Below, piece after piece: positions 6,516-12,279 of a stretch of 12,279 nt of DNA (position 1 is its first letter; each line of letters begins with the position of its first letter). Source of the DNA: an uncultured Ruminococcus sp. (GTDB taxonomy: Bacteria > Bacillota_A > Clostridia > Oscillospirales > Ruminococcaceae); NCBI GenBank assembly GCA_946629405.1, contig CAMOXW010000079.1, positions 1 through 12,279 of the forward strand. Direction: 5' to 3'. The notes under the pieces are model-generated. The model did not search any database, was not told the origin of the DNA, and saw nothing but the letters and a program-made list of their open reading frames with translations. The position numbers were made by a program, and so were the translations under genes.

Positions 6516-7250
6516 ATGGCTTACTGTAGAAATTGCGGAAGGCTCATCCCGGACGGAGGAAGGTGCAGCTGCATGGATACAGCCCCTGCTATCGTCCCGG
6601 CAGGCAAAACAGCCGCCTTGCCTGAAGATACCGGATTCTGGGACAGGGTCAAGGCTTCGCGTCCTGTGTGCTTTATGACAGATCACCTCAGGATAATAAT
6701 AGCAGCCTTTGCCGCTCTGATCTTCGTTATCATAATTTTAGTGTACGTTATCAACCATACCGGTGCACGCGGCGCAGCCCGGAGCTACGCGAAGCTGCTG
6801 TTCAGCAAAAGCGGAGGCAGCAGATATTACTCCATGACCCTTCCGGATGACCTTTACAAAAGTCTTTCGGGCGATAAGCTTGACTCAATGGTGGATGAAT
6901 TCAACGATGAGGCAGGCAGGCTCAGGGACGATTTCAAGATCAAGCTCAAAAAGGTGAATAGGACCTCCAGACTCAAGGGCAGCGCCCTCGACGGAGCAGA
7001 GATTCTTTTCGCCCGCAACGCCGCGGTATACGACAAGACCTACAGGAACGAGAACTTCAAGGCGAAAAAAGGCTATATTTTCACGATAAAGTACAAGGTC
7101 AAGGATAAGCAGACCAGGAAGACGACTACCTATACCAAACAGGTGGCTGTTGTGAAATTCAAGGGCGAAGGCTGGAAGATAGTCGAGGCTGACATCGGCA
7201 GCAAGGACTCGCTGACTTCCTACCTCCGTGAGGTCGCTGACGAAGAATGA
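6516..7250 (+). CDS. Zinc-ribbon, single-span membrane protein with extracytoplasmic domain
   Basis: A 244-residue protein. The N-terminus is a short zinc ribbon (Cys4, Cys7, Cys17, Cys19; CRNCG then CSC) that should lie in the cytoplasm. A linker leads to one membrane span at about 60-79. The outer domain (about 81-244) is rich in Lys and ends with a strand carrying EGWKIVEADIG, similar in style to the end of the lipoprotein at 1159-1758 and to NTF2-like/DUF4878-type domains. The architecture (ribbon, span, small outer domain) recalls TcaA-type Firmicute proteins, but the function is unknown. The ATG at 6516 was chosen over an upstream GTG because GGGAGGT (6504-6510) lies 5 bases ahead. It has its own promoter and terminator. 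It is divergent from the zinc operon, which may or may not be meaningful. Confidence 0.85.
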   Translation: MAYCRNCGRLIPDGGRCSCMDTAPAIVPAGKTAALPEDTGFWDRVKASRPVCFMTDHLRIIIAAFAALIFVIIILVYVINHTGARGAARSYAKLLFSKSGGSRYYSMTLPDDLYKSLSGDKLDSMVDEFNDEAGRLRDDFKIKLKKVNRTSRLKGSALDGAEILFARNAAVYDKTYRNENFKAKKGYIFTIKYKVKDKQTRKTTTYTKQVAVVKFKGEGWKIVEADIGSKDSLTSYLREVADEE

Positions 7251-7254
7251 ACAG

Positions 7255-7281
7255 GTACCGCTCATCATGGGCGGTACTTTT
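7255..7281 (+). terminator. Terminator after the 6516-7250 gene
   Basis: GTACCGC (7255-7261) pairs with GCGGTAC (7271-7277), followed by TTTTAAT. It begins 5 bases after the stop codon. The stem is strong but the T-run is short. Confidence 0.65.
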
Positions 7282-7308
7282 AATGTGCAGAGAACGTATA
7301 ATACCTGC

Positions 7309-7337
7309 TTGACAAAAGTTAAAAATTGTGGTAAAAT
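7309..7337 (+). promoter_or_regulatory. Extended -10 promoter for the zinc-ribbon/AEC pair
   Basis: TTGACA (7309-7314), 17 bases, TAAAAT (7332-7337) with TTGTGG before the -10, nearly the same as the promoter at 6455. A small hairpin, CGGGC-ATAAA-GCCCG (7356-7370), sits in the leader just ahead of the GGAGG ribosome binding site. Confidence 0.8.
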
Positions 7338-7385
7338 TAGCACAGCATGATTACGCGGGCATAAAGCCCGGAACGGAGGTTAATT

Positions 7386-7703
7386 ATGGGATTCTGCAAA
7401 TATTGCGGCAAAAAGGTCGAAAACGGTTCGGTATGCCCTGACTGCTCCTCAAAGCGAGGAATGAATGACAATGAGGTAAAGCCTCAGCCGTCACCTGCTC
7501 AGCAGTCACAGCCGGCTGAACAGCCTGTACAGACGGTTTCCGCTCATCCGGTCCCGGTACAGCCGTTTAACGGTGGAGCGCCGGCGATTGGTTTTCCGGC
7601 GCCGGCAGGAAAAAGGAGAGTGAATGCGGGAGTTGTGGCTCTGCTCGGACTTCTCGGCGCATTTACCGTGTTCACAACGATAATAGTGGTGGCGTTCACC
7701 TGA
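7386..7703 (+). CDS. Small zinc-ribbon protein with C-terminal membrane anchor
   Basis: A 105-residue protein with three parts. Residues 1-22 are a zinc ribbon with two clean pairs (Cys4/Cys7 in CKYCG and Cys17/Cys20 in CPDC). Residues about 30-75 are a Pro/Gln-rich, low-complexity linker. Residues about 80-104 are a hydrophobic C-terminal span preceded by KRR, so the ribbon should be cytoplasmic. The first eight residues resemble those of the 6516 gene product (MAYCRNCG versus MGFCKYCG), so the two share a ribbon module. ACGGAGG lies 6 bases before the ATG. Its stop codon overlaps the next start as TGATG, suggesting reinitiation and a working link to the AEC transporter. No outer domain exists, so an adaptor or assembly role is only conjecture. 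Confidence 0.82.
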   Translation: MGFCKYCGKKVENGSVCPDCSSKRGMNDNEVKPQPSPAQQSQPAEQPVQTVSAHPVPVQPFNGGAPAIGFPAPAGKRRVNAGVVALLGLLGAFTVFTTIIVVAFT

Positions 7704-8632
7704 TGTCAGAAACAATACTCAGACAGACCGTAATAATGCTTATGCTTATTACGGTCGGTGTTTTATGTTCAAAAACAAAGCTCATAAGCTCCGGAACGAA
7801 CAAGGAGCTCTCTGGCTTTGTATTGCAGGTGGTCAATCCGGCGGTGATATTCATGTCGTACCAGACCGACTACCGCTCCGAGCTTGCGGAGAATCTTCTG
7901 CTTACGTTCGCACTGTCTGCGGGAGCGTTCGCGGTAATGATCGCGGCAGCGTACCTGTTCATTCCGCACCGTGAGGGCAGGGAGACTGAAATTGAACGTT
8001 TTTCTGCAATATACTCAAACTGCGGCTTCATGGGGATACCGCTTGTGAATTCGCTTTTCGGCATGGAGGGAGTGTTCTACCTTACCGCCTTCATCACAGT
8101 TTTCAACATCATAGCATGGACACATGGGATAATCCTTATCTCGGGCGAAAGAGATCTCCGGAAAGCTGTGAAGGTGCTGTATTCGCCGACCATGATCTCG
8201 ATAGCGCTGGGACTTATCGCATTTTTCACGCGCCTGAGACTGCCGGATGTTCCGTCGCAGGCGCTTGACTATGTAGCTGAGCTGAACACCCCGATGGCGA
8301 TGATTGTATCTGGAGTTACGATAGCTGATACGAATGTCAGAGCGCTTCTGAGGAAGCCCTCGGTGTACTATGTTGTATTTCTGAGGCTGCTGATGATACC
8401 GGCGTTAGTTTCTCTGCTGCTCATGATACCGGACGTCAGCGAAAGGGTAAGGCTGACGGTCATAATAGCCGCTGCCGCACCGCCTGCTGCGATGTGTACC
8501 CTTCAGTGCATAAGGTACGGGAAGAATTCGCTTTATTCCTCGGAAATATTTGCGTTCGGAACGGTGCTGTCTGTGGTGACGCTGCCATTGACGGTACGAA
8601 TTGCGGAATATTTAACAAAATTGATAGGCTGA
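7703..8632 (+). CDS. AEC (auxin efflux carrier) family transporter
   Basis: A 309-residue membrane transporter of the AEC family (bile/arsenite/riboflavin transporter superfamily), usually an efflux or exchange carrier for organic acids such as malate or malonate. About ten membrane spans are arranged in two halves. Family features include the N-terminal VLCSKTKLISSGTNKELSGF with VVNPAVIF, the mid-protein SNCGFMGIPLVNSLFG, and the second-half AELNTPMAMIVSGVTIAD, followed by APPAAM. The substrate cannot be told from sequence. The start overlaps the stop of the small zinc-ribbon gene by one base (TGATG), and there is no strong ribosome binding site of its own, only GTGGTGG. Expression probably depends on translation of the upstream gene. 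No clear terminator was seen in 8633-8676. Confidence 0.92.
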   Translation: MSETILRQTVIMLMLITVGVLCSKTKLISSGTNKELSGFVLQVVNPAVIFMSYQTDYRSELAENLLLTFALSAGAFAVMIAAAYLFIPHREGRETEIERFSAIYSNCGFMGIPLVNSLFGMEGVFYLTAFITVFNIIAWTHGIILISGERDLRKAVKVLYSPTMISIALGLIAFFTRLRLPDVPSQALDYVAELNTPMAMIVSGVTIADTNVRALLRKPSVYYVVFLRLLMIPALVSLLLMIPDVSERVRLTVIIAAAAPPAAMCTLQCIRYGKNSLYSSEIFAFGTVLSVVTLPLTVRIAEYLTKLIG

Positions 8633-8676
8633 GTTTATTAAAAGTGCTGATTTTATAAAAAATTCCCTCAAAATGT

Positions 8677-8704
8677 TTGAAATTTATCAAAAATGTGTTA
8701 TAAT
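8677..8704 (+). promoter_or_regulatory. Promoter of the ROK regulator gene
   Basis: TTGAAA (8677-8682), 16 bases, TATAAT (8699-8704), with TGTGT before the -10. The start would be near 8711, giving a leader of about 70 nt. Confidence 0.7.
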
Positions 8705-8711
8705 ATATTTG

Positions 8712-8725
8712 TGTAGTGATCTACA
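8712..8725 (+). promoter_or_regulatory. Palindrome at the ROK gene start site, possible operator
   Basis: TGTAG-TGAT-CTACA is a perfect 5-4-5 inverted repeat immediately after the -10 region, where a repressor would block transcription. Self-regulation by the ROK protein is an inference. Confidence 0.4.
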
Positions 8726-8782
8726 TAATTTAAATAAATGTGCAAGACGTACAATAATTACTAAGAATAGGAGTGTTATTTC

Positions 8783-10003
8783 ATGGAAAAAAGGGGAATA
8801 AGCAAGCTTGACCTTAAAAGGCGAAACCGTATGCAGATACTGCGTGTCATAAGAGAATCAGGTCCGATATCCAGAGTTGACGTTGCCGGCGCACTTGAGA
8901 TAACAAGAGCTGCCGTTACTATAATAACAAATGAAATGATCGAGGAGGGAGTTCTCGTTGAGATCGGCGAGGCTCCGGTAAATACCGAAAAGCTCCAGAA
9001 GGGCAGAAGAAAAATACTTATCGATATCAATGTCAACAGCCGCTTCGCACTCGGCGCAACTGTCGATGAGAAGGAGGTAAGTGTCGGTCTTACCAATCTC
9101 AATTCCGAGATCCTCGACAAGGCGAGCATGGTCATAGATGAGCGTACCACAAGTAAGGATATCATCAACTATATAATCAAGACCTGCAACGAAATGGTCG
9201 CCAACAGCTGCCTTACAAAGGACAAGATCCTCGGCCTCGGTGTGGGCGTTGTTCCCTCAATGTGGGGCAAGCTCAAGATATTCTACAAGGACGGCGTGCT
9301 CGATTTCAGCAACTTCATCGACAAGCTTTCCAGCGGCCTCAGCTATGATATCTGCTGCGGGAACGCAATAGGTCTTATGGCTCTTGCAAGCAACGATTTC
9401 CGCACACAGAACGGCTACCAGACCAATCAGGCGTTCATCCACAACGGCAATCAGGTCAACCTTGCTATAATCAATAAGAATGAGCTTTCAAGCGATTATG
9501 TTTCCTATACCTCAACGATCGAGAAGTACATCGTTTGTCTCAACGGCAAGCCTTATGAGGGCTATCCGAACGGCTCCGTGAAGGCAGAGCTCTCGCGTTC
9601 GGCAATGCTTTCTGCGTTCTATGAGATATACTCCAAGGACAAGACACCCGTTCTCTATGAGCTCACAGAGGGCGACAAGTCCAGGATCGACACCGACAAG
9701 GTGTTCATGGCTCTGATGCGCGGCGAGGAGCCCGTCAAGAACCTCGTTGACGACATTATCGCAAAGTATACCGTACTTATCAATAACCTCGCTATCAGTC
9801 ACTTCGCGAAGAAGATAGTCCTCCATAATTTCAAGCTCAACGATAAGCAGTTCGACTACGTCAAGCGCGAAATGATACGTCTCGTCAGTGAGGAAATAGC
9901 CGACAGAGTAGTCCTCAGCAAGCTTGACGGCAAAAATAACTTCCTCGGCGGCTGTGCCCTCGTTATCCAGGATAACTTCTACGTCCGCGGAGGAATGCAG
10001 TAA
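8783..10003 (+). CDS. ROK-family transcriptional repressor with degenerate kinase domain
   Basis: A 406-residue regulator with the NagC/XylR-type ROK layout. Residues 14-60 are a MarR-like winged helix (helix-turn-helix about 28-50, GPISRVDVAGALEITRAAVT). The wing contains KGRRKILIDIN (73-83), matching the GRRP-type segment of ROK repressors. The sugar-kinase-like fold begins at ALGATVDEKEVSVGLTNLN (89-107). The expected GxGxPG loop is GLGVGVVPS (151-159). The EN-D-A catalytic segment reads GNAIG (193-197), lacking the Asp, and the CxCGxxGCxE zinc motif is absent. It is therefore probably not a kinase and may sense something other than a free sugar. GGAGTGTT lies before the ATG. The gene stands alone, with its own promoter and terminator and no sugar genes nearby. 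Confidence 0.88.
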   Translation: MEKRGISKLDLKRRNRMQILRVIRESGPISRVDVAGALEITRAAVTIITNEMIEEGVLVEIGEAPVNTEKLQKGRRKILIDINVNSRFALGATVDEKEVSVGLTNLNSEILDKASMVIDERTTSKDIINYIIKTCNEMVANSCLTKDKILGLGVGVVPSMWGKLKIFYKDGVLDFSNFIDKLSSGLSYDICCGNAIGLMALASNDFRTQNGYQTNQAFIHNGNQVNLAIINKNELSSDYVSYTSTIEKYIVCLNGKPYEGYPNGSVKAELSRSAMLSAFYEIYSKDKTPVLYELTEGDKSRIDTDKVFMALMRGEEPVKNLVDDIIAKYTVLINNLAISHFAKKIVLHNFKLNDKQFDYVKREMIRLVSEEIADRVVLSKLDGKNNFLGGCALVIQDNFYVRGGMQ

Positions 10004-10007
10004 AAAC

Positions 10008-10037
10008 AAAAGCTCCCGTTATCATGGGAGCTTTTTT
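10008..10037 (+). terminator. Shared bidirectional terminator
   Basis: AAAAGCTCCC (10008-10017) pairs perfectly with GGGAGCTTTT (10026-10035), followed by T on the plus strand. On the minus strand the hairpin is followed by TTTTGTTTTT. It serves both the ROK gene and the convergent VanZ-like gene, whose stop codon (10036-10038) abuts it. Confidence 0.92.
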
Positions 10038-10620
10038 AGCGGTCAGCACTGTCGGGCGATGCTGCTTTTATCTTCTGTTCTGCCTTTTTCCCTGTTATGA
10101 AGCCGGCAAATGCGAGCAAAGCAAATGAGATGAGCATACCGGTGAGCGCACCGCCGGTATCTATGAGGACATCGGTGAACATACAGGCGCGTCCCGGGAC
10201 AAAGTGCTGGTGTATCTCGTCCGAGCAGGCATAGAGGAAGCAGAATGCAATGACGCCGAGGCTTTTCCAGCTGAAAAAACGTCTTCTCCCGACAGACATA
10301 GAGACAGTGAACCCGAGAGCGGTATATATTGAATAATGGGCGAGCTTACGGACGATATGTTCAGCCTTGTCCATGATAGTATGCTGCTTTGAAGGGGGCA
10401 TATCTTTGTAGTCGCGGACAAAAACGTCAACGGCAGTTTCGGTGACCTTGCCGCTTTTGCCGGAGGATTCCGAGGAATTATCCTGCGAGAACATGAAGAT
10501 CACCGCCATGCAGGCAACGGCAAGCAGCGCGAAGATCACCCGCGCCGGATATATGTTTATTTTCAGATTCTCCACCACCCTTTTGTCAATGATATGCTTT
10601 GATAATATTTTATTATACAT
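10036..10620 (-). CDS. VanZ-like membrane protein
   Basis: A protein of up to 194 residues of the VanZ-like family. Diagnostic parts are MFSQDNSSESSGKS after the first span, EHIVRKLAHYSIYTALGF, then SDEIHQHFVPGR and TDVLIDTGGALTG. About four membrane spans are present. VanZ itself gives low-level teicoplanin resistance in enterococci; most chromosomal relatives have no proven role but are linked to the cell envelope. The start is uncertain. The ATG at 10620 overlaps a promoter -10 box, so a transcript from that promoter would begin downstream of it. GTG codons at 10578 and 10575, preceded by AAAGG, are alternatives that give 180 or 179 residues. The first 14 residues (MYNKILSKHIIDKR) are polar and may not be translated. 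Confidence 0.88.
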   Translation of the reverse strand: MYNKILSKHIIDKRVVENLKINIYPARVIFALLAVACMAVIFMFSQDNSSESSGKSGKVTETAVDVFVRDYKDMPPSKQHTIMDKAEHIVRKLAHYSIYTALGFTVSMSVGRRRFFSWKSLGVIAFCFLYACSDEIHQHFVPGRACMFTDVLIDTGGALTGMLISFALLAFAGFITGKKAEQKIKAASPDSADR

Positions 10621-10640
10621 TCTTTTGCCTGTTTTGTAAA
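10612..10640 (-). promoter_or_regulatory. Probable promoter of the VanZ-like gene
   Basis: On the minus strand TTTACA (10635-10640), 17 bases, TATAAT (10612-10617). The -10 lies just inside the first possible ATG, which argues for a downstream GTG start or for another promoter further away. Confidence 0.5.
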
Positions 10641-10724
10641 TAATTAATCGTGATTATTGGTATAAATTGCCGAAACATTGAGTATTTTGTCACCTTTTTT
10701 GGGAGAAAAATTTCTGAAAACCGC

Positions 10725-10753
10725 TTGTAACTTTCCGGATTTAATGGTATAAT
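10725..10753 (+). promoter_or_regulatory. Promoter of the 10835 gene
   Basis: TTGTAA (10725-10730), 17 bases, TATAAT (10748-10753) with TGG before the -10. The leader then contains a TGACAG/CTGTCA hairpin followed by seven A residues, and GGAGG lies just before the ATG. Confidence 0.7.
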
Positions 10754-10834
10754 ATAATCTGACAGTTTGCGTCTGTCAAAAAAAGTCCTATCCGGCGCTT
10801 ATTCCGCCGCTAACATACATCACCGGAGGTTCAA

Positions 10835-12031
10835 ATGAAAAGGTTTTTCGCCAATGTGTGGACCAAGAGGGCCTTTGCGCTCGTCAGCGTGCTCTATGCT
10901 GCGGGAGCTTGCTCGCTCTGCTGGTACTCGCTGTTCTATGACATACATATCCACGGCTCGGTTTCGCAGAGCCTTATAATAATAGCAATCTCGGTCATGG
11001 CACTTGTTGTCATGCTCTATACGCGCAGGCAGATACTCACAAGGATATCGAGCTTCGTGATACTGCCGGCTATGCTGCCGGTCGTGCTGCTTTACTTCGG
11101 GCATTGGGGAATGATAATCCCTATAGTCGTCACGGGTCTGCTGATAATGCTGCTGTCTGGTGCCGGCGAGGGCGCGAAGACTGCTCTTGGCACAATAACG
11201 CTGCTGATGTATGTTTTCGGAGCGCTCGGATATTTTCTGTTCACCTCGTTCTTCGTCATTTCGGACAAGACAGAGGTCGTTGCGGAGGGAGTTTCACCCT
11301 CGGGAAGATACCGCTACAGGGTAGTGAATACCATCACAGAGGACCCGCAGAACGGCAGCACTGCTGTCTATGTTGAGCCGAATTACGCCGACAAGGAGTT
11401 TCTGTTTGCGACCTTCACACTGAAGAATATGGAGCGCGTGGTTGACCTTACAAGACCTGCCAGCGAGGAGATAAACATTGAGTGGAAGACTAAGACGAGA
11501 GCCGAAATAACCCAGGAACTCAACGCTAAATCAGAAAATATCGTTGTACGCCTTTCGGACAAGGCACTCGAAAAGCTTGGCATCACTGATGCTGATCATT
11601 ATACGCTTTACGGGATCTCCTCGGCTCAGAAAAGAGCGCTCGGCAAGAAGGAGTCAGACTTCAACGACATCCTTCTCGCTGATGTTCCTGACGACAAGCT
11701 CAGCGTTTTCAATCTTGCAAAGGACGAATCAGGGGCATATTACGTCATTCAGCCGACTCCTGAATTTCTTGCGGAGACCGGGATCATGGAGGGAACAAGG
11801 ATATACCTTCGTGACCTTACTGAGACACAGCTCCGTGCGTACCATATCATTATTGACAATGCTATCTACCTGAATACTCTTACTGATGCCCAGCTTGCCC
11901 AGCTTGGTGTTCCGGAGTCTGGTGATGTCATGTACTTCAACGGAAATGTCTGCTTCCGCTATTATGTAGCGGAGATCGAGGAGTATTTCGATACTGAGTC
12001 GAGGCATTTCTCACTTGATCTTTTAAGCTGA
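10835..12031 (+). CDS. Five-span membrane protein with a C-terminal array of ~22-residue repeats
   Basis: A 398-residue protein of no family I recognise. Membrane spans lie at about 12-34, 43-61, 69-87, 91-108 and 115-141. The rest (about 145-398) is soluble and, with five spans, on the opposite side from the N-terminus. Residues 145-225 look like one small beta-rich region (GRYRYRVV, AVYVEPNYADKEFLFATF). Residues 235-370 hold six tandem units starting near 235, 256, 279, 302, 323 and 344. The pattern is two or three hydrophobic/aromatic residues, then about position 6 hydrophobic, 7 Ser/Thr/Pro, 8 Asp/Glu, 11 Leu, 16 Ile/Val/Leu. Clear examples are IYLRDLTETQLRAYHI and IYLNTLTDAQLAQLGV. GGAGG precedes the ATG and a strong terminator follows, so it is a single-gene unit. 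Function unknown. Confidence 0.85.
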   Translation: MKRFFANVWTKRAFALVSVLYAAGACSLCWYSLFYDIHIHGSVSQSLIIIAISVMALVVMLYTRRQILTRISSFVILPAMLPVVLLYFGHWGMIIPIVVTGLLIMLLSGAGEGAKTALGTITLLMYVFGALGYFLFTSFFVISDKTEVVAEGVSPSGRYRYRVVNTITEDPQNGSTAVYVEPNYADKEFLFATFTLKNMERVVDLTRPASEEINIEWKTKTRAEITQELNAKSENIVVRLSDKALEKLGITDADHYTLYGISSAQKRALGKKESDFNDILLADVPDDKLSVFNLAKDESGAYYVIQPTPEFLAETGIMEGTRIYLRDLTETQLRAYHIIIDNAIYLNTLTDAQLAQLGVPESGDVMYFNGNVCFRYYVAEIEEYFDTESRHFSLDLLS

Positions 12032-12036
12032 AACAG

Positions 12037-12062
12037 AGCGCGGTTTATCCGCGCTTTTTTTT
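12037..12062 (+). terminator. Terminator after the repeat-protein gene
   Basis: AGCGCGG (12037-12043), loop TTTAT, CCGCGCT (12049-12055), followed by seven more T. It starts 5 bases after the stop codon and is a textbook intrinsic terminator. Confidence 0.93.
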
Positions 12063-12207
12063 GCAGCGTGACGCTGCGGTGAGCCCCTGAGGGGCTTGCG
12101 TTCGTGAGGAACGGCAGTCTCCGTTCGCTCACGGCAGCTAACTCTGACTTCTTGCCGCTGGCATCTAAAAGTGACACCGCAGCTACTTGCTGATAACTAC
12201 TCACTTT
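12063..12207. repeat. Cluster of short perfect hairpins with competing pairings
   Basis: Directly after the terminator lies a GC-rich run of inverted repeats: GCAGCG-TGA-CGCTGC (12063-12077), AGCCCC-TGA-GGGGCT (12082-12096), CGTTC/GAACG (12099-12113), GAACGG/CCGTTC (12109-12126), a 12-base arm pair with one mismatch (12073-12084 with 12127-12138), AAAGTGA/TCACTTT (12168-12174 with 12201-12207) and CAGC/GCTG (12180-12192). It could be a dispersed repeat element of the genome, an untranslated structured RNA, or a folded leader. No good ORF crosses it. Confidence 0.55.
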
Positions 12208-12210
12208 CTA

Positions 12211-12239
12211 TTGACAAGAGGGGATAAATGTGGTAAAAT
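12211..12239 (+). promoter_or_regulatory. Extended -10 promoter for a gene beginning at or past the right edge
   Basis: TTGACA (12211-12216), 17 bases, TAAAAT (12234-12239) with ATGTGG before the -10. A ribosome binding site, GGAG (12266-12269), follows. The last base of the window could be the first of an ATG, about 9 bases after it. Confidence 0.8.
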
Positions 12240-12279
12240 AAACGTATAAATTATGCTCTCGATATGGAGTTTAATTATA

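Noticed and set aside
8776..9168. Long minus-strand ORF inside the ROK gene
   Set aside because: Antisense shadow of a well-supported coding region, with no ribosome binding site or recognisable protein features.
11962..12204. Minus-strand ORF of 80 residues across the hairpin cluster
   Set aside because: It runs through a terminator and a set of inverted repeats into the antisense of the upstream gene; the open frame is best explained by the repeat sequence.

Overview
The window looks like chromosomal DNA from a low-to-mid GC Firmicute, most likely a gut or rumen Clostridium of the Ruminococcus/Oscillospiraceae type. The clues are strong AGGAGG-type ribosome binding sites, near-consensus TTGACA-N17-TATAAT promoters, lipoboxes, a sporulation-type M50 protease, and small zinc-ribbon membrane proteins. 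The placement is an inference from gene style. No rRNA, tRNA, CRISPR array or transposase was seen.

Layout. Bases 1-152 (-) are the 5' end of enolase (eno). Its roughly 150-nt leader has a nested set of perfect stems below a consensus promoter. At 523-942 (+) is a small membrane-anchored beta-rich protein. At 1159-1758 (-) is a lipoprotein of unknown function. It is divergent from a two-gene operon (1868-2688, +) that encodes an 86-residue single-span protein and a SpoIVFB-like M50 intramembrane protease. That operon is preceded by a sequence resembling a sigma-E promoter. Next come a four-span membrane protein (2733-3233, -) and a possible 34-residue ORF (3300-3404, +).

The clearest functional unit is the zinc-uptake operon at 3379-6294 (-), ordered Fur-family regulator, znuA, znuC, znuB. 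Every junction is a 4-base start/stop overlap (ATGA, TTGA, ATGA). The promoter carries a perfect 7-1-7 inverted repeat at the predicted transcription start. The regulator therefore probably represses its own operon when metal is plentiful. ZnuA (lipoprotein) captures the metal, ZnuB forms the channel and ZnuC hydrolyses ATP.

From 6516 to 8632 (+) are two zinc-ribbon membrane proteins, each with its own extended -10 promoter. The second is coupled through a TGATG overlap to an AEC-family transporter. At 8783-10003 (+) is a ROK-type repressor that has lost the usual ROK kinase and zinc signatures. It shares a terminator with a convergent VanZ-like gene (10036-10620, -). At 10835-12031 (+) is a five-span membrane protein whose C-terminal domain contains six tandem repeats of about 22 residues, the least explained protein here. 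The window ends with a dense cluster of short perfect hairpins (12063-12207) and an extended -10 promoter for a gene that must start at or just beyond the right edge.

The best candidates for something undescribed are the 22-residue repeat protein, the structured eno leader, the 12.1 kb hairpin cluster, and the minimal SpoIVFA-like partner of the M50 protease.
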